From assembly GCA_050247155.1 (NCBI GenBank), contig JBFWUS010000001.1, positions 124,001 to 188,000 on the forward strand: a stretch of DNA of 64,000 bases, written 5' to 3'. Shown in pieces: positions 32,946 through 42,202 of this stretch (positions are counted from its first letter, which is position 1; every line of letters begins with the position of its first letter). The notes below the pieces were generated by a model. The model ran no database searches. It saw only the letters and a program-made list of their open reading frames with translations, and was not told the DNA's origin. The position numbers and the translations under genes were made by a program. The stretch comes from Mesorhizobium_G sp050247155. Lineage in GTDB: Bacteria; Pseudomonadota; Alphaproteobacteria; Rhizobiales; Rhizobiaceae.

Positions 32946-35795
32946 ATGGCATCAGAGCCGCGCCTAGCGCTGTCAGAACCCATCGGCGACGAGGTTCGCA
33001 AGACCACCTGCTATATGTGCGCCTGCCGTTGCGGCATCAATGTGCACATCCGGGATGGCAAAGTCCGCTACATTGAGGGCAATCGGGACCACCCGGTGAA
33101 CAAGGGGGTGCTCTGCGCCAAGGGGTCCGCCGGCATCATGCAGCACTATGCGCCGGCCCGACTGCGTGCGCCGCTGCTGAGGACCGGACCGCGCGGAAGC
33201 GGCGAGTTCAAGGAAATTTCCTGGGACGAGGCACTGGCGCTGGCGACCGAATGGCTGGGCGAGGTGCGCAAAACCGACCCAAAGAAGCTCGCTTTCTTCA
33301 CCGGACGGGACCAGTCGCAGTCGCTGACCGGCTTCTGGGCGCAGCAGTTCGGAACGCCAAATTACGCCGCGCACGGCGGCTTCTGCTCGGTGAACATGGC
33401 GGCCGCCGGCATCATGACCATCGGCGGGGCGTTCTGGGAGTTCGGCGCGCCGGACTGGGAGCGGACGAAACTTTTTGTCCTGTTCGGCGTGGCGGAGGAT
33501 CATGACTCCAATCCGCTGAAGATCGGCATCTCGAAGCTGAAGCAGCGCGGCGCACGCTTCGTGTCGGTCAATCCGGTGCGGACCGGCTATTCGGCGATCG
33601 CGGACAATTGGCTGGGCATCCGGCCCGGAACGGACGGTCTGCTGATCCTGTCGCTGATCCATGAGTTGCTGAAGGCGCGCAAGATCGATGTCGATTATCT
33701 GGTGCGCTACTCCAATGCGACCTGGCTGGTGATCGATGCGCCTGGCACGGGCGAACACGGGCTTTTCGCGCGCGATCAGGATGGCAAGCCGCTGGTGTTC
33801 GAGACGGTGACGGAACGCGCCGTGCCGCTCGGTTCGCGCGGAGCGCGGGCTGGATTGTCCGGCCGTATTCAGCTCGATGATGGTCGCTGGGCGACGCCCG
33901 CCTTTCATCTGCTGGCCGAGAAATATCTCGACGGGCAATACGCTGCGGACGTTGTCGCCGAGAAGACCGGTATCGACGCCGCGACCATTCGTGGACTGGC
34001 CGCCGAAATTGCCCGCGTCGCATTCGATGAAGCGATTTTCATCGACCAGCCGTGGACGGACGTGCACGGCCAGCGGCACGAGGGTTTTGTCGGACGGCCT
34101 GTGTCGTTTCATGCCATGCGCGGGATATCGGCGCATTCCAATGGCTTCGAGACCGCACGAGCGCTGCACGTGCTGCAAGTGCTGATCGGCGCGGTGGATT
34201 GCCCGGGCGGCTTCCGCTTCGAGCCGCCCTATCCGAAACCCATCAATGCGCATCCGACCCCGCACGGCAGGGCCGAGCATTTCGGCTCGTCCAAGCCGCT
34301 ATCGGGGCCGCATCTTGGCTTTCCGCGCGGGCCGGAGGATCTGCTGGTCGATGCCGAAGGCAAGCCGGTGCGCATCGACAAGGCTTTCTCCTGGGACGCG
34401 CCGCTGGCAGTGCATGGGATGATGCATATGGTGATCGCCAACGCGCATGCCGGCGACCCGTATCCTGTCGACGTGCTGTTCCTCTACATGGCCAACATGG
34501 CCTGGAACTCGTCGATGAATACAGCCGGCGTCATCAAGATGCTGGAGGATAAGGACGAGACCACCGGCGACTACAAGATCCCAAAGATCATCTATGCCGA
34601 TGCCTACCGCTCCGAGATGGTCGCCTATGCCGACCTCGTGCTGCCGGACACGACCTATCTGGAGCGCCACGATTGCATTTCGCTACTGGACCGACCAATC
34701 TCCGAGCCGGACGCCGTGCAGGATGCGATCCGCTGGCCCGTACTGGAGCCGGATCGCGACGTGCGCGGGTTCCAGTCGGTGCTGATCGATCTCGGCGTGC
34801 GACTTGGCCTGCCTGCCTTCGTCGATAGCCGAGGCAAGGCGATCTATGCCGATTTCGCGGACTACATCGTTCGGCACGAGCGGCGGCCCGGCATCGGACC
34901 GCTGGCCGGATTTCGCGGCATGAATGGCGACCGCATGGGACGCGGCGCCGCCAATCGCGACCAGCTCCAGCGCTATATCGAAAACGGGGCATTTTTTTCG
35001 GCGCATATCCCGCTGGAAGCCCAGTTCTTCAAGCACGCCAACCGAGCCTATCAGAACTTTGCGGTGCGGATGGGCTTTTTCGACACGCCACAGCCGGTGA
35101 TTTTCCAGCTCTATCAGGAGACGCTGCAGAAATTCCGCTTGTCGGCGGAAGGGGTGCGGGAGCCGCTTGCCCCGGAAACGCATCGACAACGCATTCTGGA
35201 AGGCTTTCATCCACTGCCGGAATGGTATGCGCCGTTCGGCGAGACACTGGTGGATGAAGCGGCGTTTCCGTACCATGCCATCACCCAGCGGCCGGCGGCG
35301 ATGTATCACTCCTGGGGATCGATGAATGCCTGGCTCAGGCAAATCCATACCCGGAACCCGCTCTATGTGCCGGGCGCGATCTGCGACGCGCATGATCTCA
35401 AGGACGGCGATTGGGTGTGGCTGATCTCGGCGCACAGCCGCATCAAGGTCGAAATTGCGCGCACAGCCAGCGCCAACCGCGACACGATTTGGACCTGGAA
35501 CGCGATCGGCAAACGGGCCGGGGCGTGGGCGTTAGCGCCTGACGTACCCGAGGCGAGGCGCGGTTTTCTGATGAACCATCTGATCAGCGAGTTGTTGCCG
35601 CCCAAGGGTGACGGCATGCGCTGGTCGAATGCCGATCCGGTGACGGGGCAGGCTGCCTGGTATGATCTTCGGGTACGGATCGAGAAGGCCGAGCCGGGTG
35701 AGGTGACCGAGCCAAGGTTCGAGGCGGTTGCGACACTCGCTGACGTGGCTGATATGCCTGCGGAGCTGAGGTACGGCCAGGAGTGGTCGACATGA
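32946..35795 (+). CDS. soeA: Sulfite dehydrogenase (quinone) molybdoprotein subunit SoeA-like
   Basis: This 949-residue molybdopterin oxidoreductase of the DMSO-reductase family has a [4Fe-4S] motif C22-x2-C25-x3-C29 with C57, and a GGFCSVNMAAAG segment where the cysteine may ligate molybdenum. There is no Tat signal, so it is cytoplasmic, as SoeA of the sulfite-oxidising SoeABC complex is. Segments such as FFTGRDQSQSLTGFWAQQFG and FGVAEDHDSNPLKIG are very like SoeA. soeB and soeC follow. Other substrates (polysulfide, thiosulfate or DMSO) cannot be ruled out from sequence alone. Confidence 0.85.
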   Translation: MASEPRLALSEPIGDEVRKTTCYMCACRCGINVHIRDGKVRYIEGNRDHPVNKGVLCAKGSAGIMQHYAPARLRAPLLRTGPRGSGEFKEISWDEALALATEWLGEVRKTDPKKLAFFTGRDQSQSLTGFWAQQFGTPNYAAHGGFCSVNMAAAGIMTIGGAFWEFGAPDWERTKLFVLFGVAEDHDSNPLKIGISKLKQRGARFVSVNPVRTGYSAIADNWLGIRPGTDGLLILSLIHELLKARKIDVDYLVRYSNATWLVIDAPGTGEHGLFARDQDGKPLVFETVTERAVPLGSRGARAGLSGRIQLDDGRWATPAFHLLAEKYLDGQYAADVVAEKTGIDAATIRGLAAEIARVAFDEAIFIDQPWTDVHGQRHEGFVGRPVSFHAMRGISAHSNGFETARALHVLQVLIGAVDCPGGFRFEPPYPKPINAHPTPHGRAEHFGSSKPLSGPHLGFPRGPEDLLVDAEGKPVRIDKAFSWDAPLAVHGMMHMVIANAHAGDPYPVDVLFLYMANMAWNSSMNTAGVIKMLEDKDETTGDYKIPKIIYADAYRSEMVAYADLVLPDTTYLERHDCISLLDRPISEPDAVQDAIRWPVLEPDRDVRGFQSVLIDLGVRLGLPAFVDSRGKAIYADFADYIVRHERRPGIGPLAGFRGMNGDRMGRGAANRDQLQRYIENGAFFSAHIPLEAQFFKHANRAYQNFAVRMGFFDTPQPVIFQLYQETLQKFRLSAEGVREPLAPETHRQRILEGFHPLPEWYAPFGETLVDEAAFPYHAITQRPAAMYHSWGSMNAWLRQIHTRNPLYVPGAICDAHDLKDGDWVWLISAHSRIKVEIARTASANRDTIWTWNAIGKRAGAWALAPDVPEARRGFLMNHLISELLPPKGDGMRWSNADPVTGQAAWYDLRVRIEKAEPGEVTEPRFEAVATLADVADMPAELRYGQEWST

Positions 35796-35835
35796 GAGCA
35801 GTTGTCCGTTCGGTTCGAAGGTTGCAGTTGGCGGA

Positions 35836-36008
35836 GACGCCCCCTCACCCGGCCTCCGCTTCGCTCGGCCACCCTCTCCCCGGTGGGGAGAGGAGGTTCG
35901 CCGGCGTCTGTGCTCGATCTGCAGTGGATCAGCGACGGCGTCGACAGCCTCCTCTCCCCACCGGGGAGAGGGTGGCCGAGCGAAGCGGAGGCCGGGTGAG
36001 GGGGCGTC
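35836..36008. repeat. Perfect 61-bp inverted repeat between soeA and soeB
   Basis: Arms 35836-35896 and 35948-36008 are exact inverted copies (starting GACGCCCCCTCACCCGGCCT) around a 51-base loop. They fill the gap between the first two soe genes and can form a very stable cruciform or RNA hairpin. Confidence 0.95.
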
Positions 36009-36051
36009 GCCGAGTGTTCCTCTGTGGGCGGCCCTTTGGAAGCCCGACATC

Positions 36052-36813
36052 ATGACCAGCCTGCCGCGTCAGCCGACGGCGAAGAAGCTCGGCCTTGTCA
36101 TCGACCTCGACGTCTGTGTCGGCTGCCATGCCTGCGTGGTCAACTGCAAGGAATGGAACACCGGCGGCTATGGCGCTGCACTGTCGGACCAGCATCCCTA
36201 TGGCGCGGATGTCTCCGGCGCATGGCTGAACCGCGTGCACACCTTTGAGGTCGTACCCAAAGGTGGCGAGGTCGTCGGCGAGGCGGGGCAGGCGCGGATC
36301 GTGCATTTCCCGAAATCCTGCCTGCACTGCGAGGATGCGCCCTGCGTCACGGTCTGTCCGACCGGCGCATCATACAAGAGGTCGGCGGACGGCATCGTGC
36401 TGGTCGACGAGGATAAGTGCATCGGTTGCGGGTTATGCGCCTGGGCATGCCCCTACGGCGCGCGCGAGATGGATCTGGCCGCCGGTGTGATGAAGAAATG
36501 CACGCTGTGCATCGATCGCATCTACAACGAGACGTTCGAAGAAGTAGATCGCGTGCCCGCCTGCGTGCGCACCTGTCCGGCGAACGCCCGGCACTTTGGC
36601 GATCTGGGTGATCCGGATTCGGCCGTGTCGATCATGGTGGCGGAACGCTGCGGCATGGATCTGATGCCGGAGCAGGGGACCAAGCCGGTGAACAAATATC
36701 TGCCTCCGAGGCCCCGAAAGGCGCTGGCGGAGACAGCAGTACCCTTGGCGGAGAATACCGAGGGAGCGAAGGGGTTCTTTGTGTGGCTCGACGGGATGCT
36801 GGACAGGATATGA
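36052..36813 (+). CDS. soeB: Iron-sulfur subunit SoeB-like
   Basis: The 253-residue protein carries four cysteine groups of ferredoxin type, in DVCVGCHACVVNCKEW, KSCLHCEDAPCVTVCP, DKCIGCGLCAWACPYGA and the pair CTLC with CVRTCPANA, for four [4Fe-4S] clusters. It passes electrons from SoeA to the membrane subunit. The ATG is 256 bp after the soeA stop, a gap occupied by the 61-bp inverted repeat. No ribosome site as strong as elsewhere is seen just before the ATG. The domain order matches DmsB/PsrB-type subunits. Confidence 0.93.
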   Translation: MTSLPRQPTAKKLGLVIDLDVCVGCHACVVNCKEWNTGGYGAALSDQHPYGADVSGAWLNRVHTFEVVPKGGEVVGEAGQARIVHFPKSCLHCEDAPCVTVCPTGASYKRSADGIVLVDEDKCIGCGLCAWACPYGAREMDLAAGVMKKCTLCIDRIYNETFEEVDRVPACVRTCPANARHFGDLGDPDSAVSIMVAERCGMDLMPEQGTKPVNKYLPPRPRKALAETAVPLAENTEGAKGFFVWLDGMLDRI

Positions 36814-36853
36814 GGGTTAGCTCGTCATTGATCGTTGTTCCAAATCCTGCACC

Positions 36854-37011
36854 GACCCCCCTCTGTCCTACCGGACATCTCCCCCTCAAGGGGGGAGATC
36901 GGCCGACCGCGATGGTTTCGCCAATCGCCAACTTGACGGAACAAGCACTATCGATGGCGCGCGGGATCTCCCCCCTTGAGGGGGAGATGTCCGGCAGGAC
37001 AGAGGGGGGTC
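36854..37011. repeat. Palindromic repeat with 47-bp arms between soeB and soeC
   Basis: Arms 36854-36900 and 36965-37011 are inverted copies with the same sequence as those at 26304-26435, around a different 64-base centre. Together with the repeat at 35836 it gives the soe operon two unusually long gaps. Confidence 0.9.
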
Positions 37012-37069
37012 GGTGCAGGCGGCCTGGGAATGACGAGTGTGCTTTCCAAAGACGTTTCGGTGCCTAGAA

Positions 37070-37993
37070 ATGCATCCCGCCTTCTCCATCATCGTCTTTA
37101 CCACGCTCTCCGGCCTCGGCTACGGGCTGGCGGCGATGCTCGGCCTCAACCTGCTTGATCCGAGCTCCGTCGCCACGAAGGTCGGGCATCTGCTGGCGTT
37201 GGCACTGATCGCCGCCGGATTGCTCTCCTCGACGCTGCATCTCGGCAACCCGCAACGGGCGCGGCGGGCGCTGTCGCAATGGCGGTCGAGCTGGCTGTCG
37301 CGCGAAGGTGTGCTGGCGTTGCTTACCTTCGTTCCGCTCGTCGTCTCGGCGTGGGCGTTGGTGATCGACAACCGGTATCTGGCCGTGTCCGGCCTGCTGG
37401 GCACGGCGGGAGCCATTGCCACCGTCTACTGCACGTCGATGATCTACGCCTCACTCAAGTCGGTCGACGCGTGGCACACGCCGCTGACCACAGCCTGCTA
37501 TCTGCTGTTTGCGCTGGCCGGCGGCTTGCTTGTCGTGCTGTTGCTCGCGGTTCTCTCTTTCGACGACAACACGCCGTATCTTGGCTTTGCCGCCTTGGCT
37601 GCGACGGTCGCGGCCTGGTCGGTCAAAATCATCTGGCGGAAAAGGCTGAAATCGAAAAAACAGACGTCCACGCCGGAAACGGCCACCGGCCTTGGTTTCA
37701 TCGGAAAGGTGCGGCTGCTCGAAGCGCCGCACATGACAGAGAACTACCTGACCCGCGAGATGGGGTTCAAGATCGCGCGTAAGCACGCCGACAAGCTGTT
37801 TGCGATCGCGCTGATCGCAGGTGGGCTTCTACCTTCGGTGTTGTCGCTGATTATCGCGCGGGCAGAGCCGGGATTTGGAGCTTCAATGCTCGCGCTGCTG
37901 ACCGTTGCGTTCTACGTTCTGGGAGTGATGGTGGAGCGCTGGCTGTTCTTCGCCGAAGCTCGGCATGCCGTGACGAACTACTACAGATCGTAA
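37070..37993 (+). CDS. soeC: Membrane anchor subunit SoeC-like (DmsC family)
   Basis: The 307-residue protein has eight predicted helices and the DmsC-family segments GLLSSTLHLGNPQRARRALS and MIYASLKSVDAWHTPLT. It anchors SoeAB to the inner membrane and reduces quinone. ATG 37070 (MHPAFSIIVF) is the normal family start; an in-frame ATG at 37037 is the alternative. The stop overlaps by 13 bp the end of a small convergent gene. It completes a three-gene operon for sulfite oxidation on the cytoplasmic side. Confidence 0.93.
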   Translation: MHPAFSIIVFTTLSGLGYGLAAMLGLNLLDPSSVATKVGHLLALALIAAGLLSSTLHLGNPQRARRALSQWRSSWLSREGVLALLTFVPLVVSAWALVIDNRYLAVSGLLGTAGAIATVYCTSMIYASLKSVDAWHTPLTTACYLLFALAGGLLVVLLLAVLSFDDNTPYLGFAALAATVAAWSVKIIWRKRLKSKKQTSTPETATGLGFIGKVRLLEAPHMTENYLTREMGFKIARKHADKLFAIALIAGGLLPSVLSLIIARAEPGFGASMLALLTVAFYVLGVMVERWLFFAEARHAVTNYYRS

Positions 37994-38184
37994 GCGCATT
38001 CCGGCTTGGCGGCCAGTTCAGCCTTCAGCTTCTCCTGCCGGCGCTTTTCCTTCCGGTCGCCCATTCTGCGCAACGTCTTGCGTAACGCCGTCACATGCGG
38101 ACTGGCCGTTGTCGATTGCGGTCCCCATGGCGTCCATAGGGTGCAGGACCCATTGGAGGTGTTTTGGATCGCAGTCTCGCTCAT
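37981..38184 (-). CDS. Small hypothetical protein
   Basis: The 67-residue product is polar, with a charged, helical C-terminal half (LRRMGDRKEKRRQEKLKAELAAKP) and no cysteine cluster or membrane segment. I cannot assign a family. It overlaps the convergent soeC stop by 13 bp. Codon use is normal for the region. Some similar small open frames occur in rhizobia, but this one rests on codon use alone. Confidence 0.45.
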   Translation of the reverse strand: MSETAIQNTSNGSCTLWTPWGPQSTTASPHVTALRKTLRRMGDRKEKRRQEKLKAELAAKPECAYDL

Positions 38185-38306
38185 CGCCTTTCTCCCAAGC
38201 AGCTAGATGATGCGCTAGTAACGCAAATTTATCAAGCTGTAAGAAAGTGGCATAAGCGTGGAAGCGCAATGACACTTCCGTGAGCGTGTGGTGACGAGGT
38301 TGGCCG

Positions 38307-39728
38307 CTACGCGATTTGATCCGCAATGCGGCCCAAGCTCTCCTCGCGACCCAAAACGCCCAGAACGTCGAAAACGCCAGGCGAGGTGCTGCGGCCGGTG
38401 AGGGCCGCGCGCAGTGGCTGCGCGACCGCACCCAGCTTCAGGCCATTCTGCTCCGCATAAGCCCGGATTGCTGCCTCGGCCGCCGTGCCGGTCCAGTCGC
38501 CATTGATGGCGCGGAGCGCATCGAGAGCGCCGCGCAGCACATCCTTGGCAGGCCCGGCTACCAGTCCGGAGGCTTTCTCATCCAGTGACAACGGACGTGA
38601 TGCGAAGAGATAGCCGGCGCTGTCGGCCAGCTCGACCAGCGTCTTGGCACGCTCTTTCAGGCCCGGCAGGGCCGCCAGGAGTTTTGCCTTGCCGGCGTCG
38701 TCGAGTTTCGCGGCGAGCGCAGGGCCGTTCTCCAGATACGGCAGGGTAGCGACAAAGATGTCGAGCAGCTTCTGATCGTCCATCTGGCGCATATGGATGC
38801 CGTTCAGCGCCTCCAGCTTGGCGAAGTCGAAGCGGGCCGCGCCTTTGTTCACGTCCTTGATGTCGAACCATTCGATCATCTGGGCGATCGACATCACCTC
38901 GTCGTCGCCATGGCTCCAGCCCAAGCGCGCGAGATAGTTGAGCAGCGCCTCCGGCAGATAGCCCATAGCGCGATAGGCCTCGACGCCGAGTGCGCCGTGA
39001 CGCTTCGACAGCTTTGCGCCATCCGCACCGTGGATCAGCGGTATGTGTGACATCTCAGGCACGTCCCAGCCCATCGCCTGGTAGATGACGGTCTGACGGG
39101 CGGCGTTGGTGAGGTGGTCGTCGCCACGGATGATGTGAGTAACGGCCATGTCGTGATCGTCCACCACCACCGCGTGCATGTACGTCGGATTGCCGTCTGA
39201 ACGCAGGATGATGAAGTCGTCCAAATCCTTGTTCGGGAAGCGCACGTCGCCCTGCACGAGATCGCGTACGACGGTTTCGCCATCCCGCGGCGCCTTGATT
39301 CGGATCGCGCCCTTGGCGCCGGTCGGCGCCTCGGAAGGATCGCGATCGCGCCAGCGGCCGTCATAGCGCGGCGGTCGACCCTCGGCACGGGCTTTCTCGC
39401 GCATCTGCTCCAGCTCGGCCGGCGTCTCGTAAGCGTAGTAGGCCTTGCCCCGGCGCACCAACTCCTCGGCCACCTCGCGATGGCGCGGCGCGCGCTCATA
39501 TTGCGAGACCGCGTCGCCATCCCAGGTCAGCCCGAGCCAGATCAGGCCGTCGAGGATCGCCGCAGTGGCGGCTTCGGTCGAGCGCTCGCGATCGGTATCT
39601 TCGATGCGCAGCAGCATCTTGCCGTCGGTGTGGCGCGAGTAGAGCCAGTTGAACAGCGCCGTGCGTGCGCCACCAATGTGCAGATAGCCGGTGGGCGATG
39701 GGGCAAAACGGGTAACGACCTGAGACAT
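38307..39728 (-). CDS. gltX: Glutamyl-tRNA synthetase
   Basis: This class I synthetase attaches glutamate to tRNA. The HIGH-type motif is PSPTGYLHIGGARTALFNWL near the N-terminus and the KMSKS-type motif is AKLSKRHGA. The length of 473 residues is normal. The start ATG 39728 gives MSQVVTRFAPSP; the frame is open to 39860 but that part has no similarity. Rhizobiales usually carry two gltX copies. It lies divergent from comEC, with 145 bp between them. Confidence 0.96.
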   Translation of the reverse strand: MSQVVTRFAPSPTGYLHIGGARTALFNWLYSRHTDGKMLLRIEDTDRERSTEAATAAILDGLIWLGLTWDGDAVSQYERAPRHREVAEELVRRGKAYYAYETPAELEQMREKARAEGRPPRYDGRWRDRDPSEAPTGAKGAIRIKAPRDGETVVRDLVQGDVRFPNKDLDDFIILRSDGNPTYMHAVVVDDHDMAVTHIIRGDDHLTNAARQTVIYQAMGWDVPEMSHIPLIHGADGAKLSKRHGALGVEAYRAMGYLPEALLNYLARLGWSHGDDEVMSIAQMIEWFDIKDVNKGAARFDFAKLEALNGIHMRQMDDQKLLDIFVATLPYLENGPALAAKLDDAGKAKLLAALPGLKERAKTLVELADSAGYLFASRPLSLDEKASGLVAGPAKDVLRGALDALRAINGDWTGTAAEAAIRAYAEQNGLKLGAVAQPLRAALTGRSTSPGVFDVLGVLGREESLGRIADQIA

Positions 39729-39873
39729 GAAGCTGCTGCCAAGACGAGAAAACCGGAAGCGAAAGCAGCCGCTGGGATGATATCCGAGGGCAATCCGCAC
39801 GCCTGCGGCGCCCATGGCGTTTCGCGAGGGCTCATGTAGCATAGAAGGTTCGGGGTGCAAGGGGCGGGCCGCG

Positions 39874-42198
39874 ATGGCGGGCGAGCCGGTAGACGAAAGG
39901 GTGAGCGAGCGTGCGCTGTTTGCGCTGGCTGATGACGTTCCGTCGCCGCCCGTTCCAGTTAGGCCGAGTATGCCGGTCCCCGAGATCCCAGCGGCCGAGG
40001 TCGTCCGGATCAGGCAGTTGCGACCGCCAAAGATATCGCGGCGAGCGATTGTCCGCGCCTGGTCGACGGTATTGGCGCTTGAGCGGGACCGCGGCGTTGC
40101 GTTTCTGCTCGCTCCGCCGCTGATGATCGCCGGCGTGTTTGCCTATCTGGCTTTGCCGGTCGAGCCCCCGTTGGCCGCTTTGTGCGGGGTGGCGGTTGTT
40201 CTGGGAGCGCTGGGTTATCTGGCGCGCGATAGGCAGGTTTTTGCGGCAACGCTCACTGCTCTGCTGATCTTCGTGCTCGGCGCGATTTGTGCCCGGTTCG
40301 AAACCTGGCGGGCGTCGACAAAAATGCTTGGCTCGGAAATCACCACGCGGCTCACGGCGAGGGTGGTCGATATCGATCATCTGGCGAATAGCCGCATCCG
40401 GCTGACTGTGGATGTCCTCGGCACCGAGCGGCCGAAACTGCGCTATGCGCCTGACAGGGTACGTGTTTCGACGACCTCAGTGCCGGATGGGTTGGTCGCC
40501 GGCTCGACGATTGTCGGCGTCGCGCGGCTGTTCCCGCCGTCCGGCCCGCTACGGCCCGGCAGCTACGACTTTTCCTTTGAAAGCTATTTCGATGGCATCG
40601 GGGCCAACGGCTTTTTCTACAGGCGGCCGCAGTTGGTGGCCACGTCGGAAGCACAAGGTTTGGCTGCGGTCATCCGCCCTGCTATCGACAATTTCCGCAA
40701 CCGCGTCGCCGGGCACGTGCGCGAGGCGATCGGCGGAGCCGAGGGCGAGATCGCGGCGGCGCTCATCGTCGGTGTGCGAGCCGGCATCCCCGAACCTGTC
40801 AACGAAGCACTACGGCGCACCGGGCTGGCGCATATCCTTTCGATTTCCGGCCTGCACATGGCGCTGGTGGCTGCGTCGATCATGGGCGCGCTGCGGCTCG
40901 GCTTTGCCTTTTTCCCCGACTTCGCATCGCGCCATGCGGTGAAAAAATTCGCGGCAGGCGTCGCGCTGGTGGCGGTCGCGGCCTACCTGCTGATCTCCGG
41001 CGCCGAGGTTGCCGCGCAGCGCAGCTTCATCATGCTCGCAGTGATGCTGGTTGCCGTGATGTTCGACCGCGCGGCGCTCACCATGCGCAATCTCGCTATC
41101 GCGGGATTGGTTGTGCTGGCGATCTCGCCGCATGAAGTGGTGGGGCCGAGCTTTCAGATGTCATTTGCCGCCACGGCCGCCCTGATCGGCGGCTATGCTT
41201 TCTGGTCGGAGCGGCGCGAGGGCAAGATCGCCGATCTCCACCAAGGTATCGTCCGAACACTGGCGGGAAAAGCTGGAAAACTGGTGGTCGGCATTGCGTT
41301 GACCGCGCTGATAGCCGGGCTCGCCACAACAATCTACGGCGCTTGGCATTTCCAGCGTGTCTCACCGCTGAGCCTGGTCGCCAATCTTGTTGTGACGCCG
41401 ATTGTCTCGATCGTAATGTGGGCCGCTGTCTTTGCTTCGGTAACTATGCCGTTCGGACTCGATGGACCGTTTCTGGCGGTTATGGGCTGGGGGCTTGGGT
41501 TGATGCTGTCCATCGCCGACTGGCTGTCGGCGCGGTCTCCGCTTGACGCGATCGGCATCGTGCCGGTTGCCTCCGTCATCGTGCTAACCCTGGCGATCCT
41601 TGTCGCGACGCTTGCGACCACCTGGCTGCGGCTGGCATCGATGCCTTTGGCGGCAGTGGGACTTTTGCTGCTGCTCGACCGGCCATTGCCGGATTTGCTG
41701 ATCGCCGAGGATGGCCGGCTCGTCGGCGTCCGGACAGCCGATGGAAATCTGGCGGTGAACCGCACCCGTCCCAATGGTTTCACCGCCGAAGATTGGCGGC
41801 GAGCGCTTGTGGCAGGGACTATCGTCAAGCCAGCCGGGCAGGGTGGTTTCACCTGCAAGGAGGGCGTCTGCTCGATTACGCACAGCAGCGGCGTGATGAT
41901 CATCCATGTCGAGAACGGGACGGATTTATCAGCCCATTGCGAGACTGCCGCAATCATCGTCGCCGCAAATCCGGCAGCGCGCAATTCATGCGGCAAGGGC
42001 CAGGCGCGTGTCTTCACGGGCAAGGAACTGGCCCGCAGAGGCGCTGCGACGTCAAGCTTCAGGACATTGCCGGAGGGTGTTGAAATCGTGACGGAATTCG
42101 CCGTGGCGGAGCCGTATCGGCCATGGCACGAGCATCGGCAGTTCTCGCGCGCTGCGCGTGGACGCGAACCTTACCGGCAGACCGCCGCAAGAGAGTAG
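39874..42198 (+). CDS. comEC: ComEC/Rec2-family DNA transport membrane protein
   Basis: This 774-residue inner-membrane protein belongs to the ComEC/Rec2 family, with an N-terminal DUF4131 region (residues 80-250) and the core domain with LRRTGLAHILSISGLHMALV and GAEVAAQRSFIMLAVML. ComEC moves single-stranded DNA into the cytoplasm during transformation. The C-terminal region after residue 620 (LLIAEDGRLVGVRTADG) is a remnant that lacks the metal-binding HxHxDH of the nuclease-like domain, which is usual for alphaproteobacterial copies. The start ATG 39874 was chosen over 39814. It converges on rhlE with a 4-bp gap. Confidence 0.9.
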   Translation: MAGEPVDERVSERALFALADDVPSPPVPVRPSMPVPEIPAAEVVRIRQLRPPKISRRAIVRAWSTVLALERDRGVAFLLAPPLMIAGVFAYLALPVEPPLAALCGVAVVLGALGYLARDRQVFAATLTALLIFVLGAICARFETWRASTKMLGSEITTRLTARVVDIDHLANSRIRLTVDVLGTERPKLRYAPDRVRVSTTSVPDGLVAGSTIVGVARLFPPSGPLRPGSYDFSFESYFDGIGANGFFYRRPQLVATSEAQGLAAVIRPAIDNFRNRVAGHVREAIGGAEGEIAAALIVGVRAGIPEPVNEALRRTGLAHILSISGLHMALVAASIMGALRLGFAFFPDFASRHAVKKFAAGVALVAVAAYLLISGAEVAAQRSFIMLAVMLVAVMFDRAALTMRNLAIAGLVVLAISPHEVVGPSFQMSFAATAALIGGYAFWSERREGKIADLHQGIVRTLAGKAGKLVVGIALTALIAGLATTIYGAWHFQRVSPLSLVANLVVTPIVSIVMWAAVFASVTMPFGLDGPFLAVMGWGLGLMLSIADWLSARSPLDAIGIVPVASVIVLTLAILVATLATTWLRLASMPLAAVGLLLLLDRPLPDLLIAEDGRLVGVRTADGNLAVNRTRPNGFTAEDWRRALVAGTIVKPAGQGGFTCKEGVCSITHSSGVMIIHVENGTDLSAHCETAAIIVAANPAARNSCGKGQARVFTGKELARRGAATSSFRTLPEGVEIVTEFAVAEPYRPWHEHRQFSRAARGREPYRQTAARE

Positions 42199-42202
42199 TC
42201 GA

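Noticed and set aside
25292..37011. Repeats considered as a CRISPR array
   Set aside because: The repeats are dispersed, self-inverted and not separated by uniform spacers; no cas gene is present.
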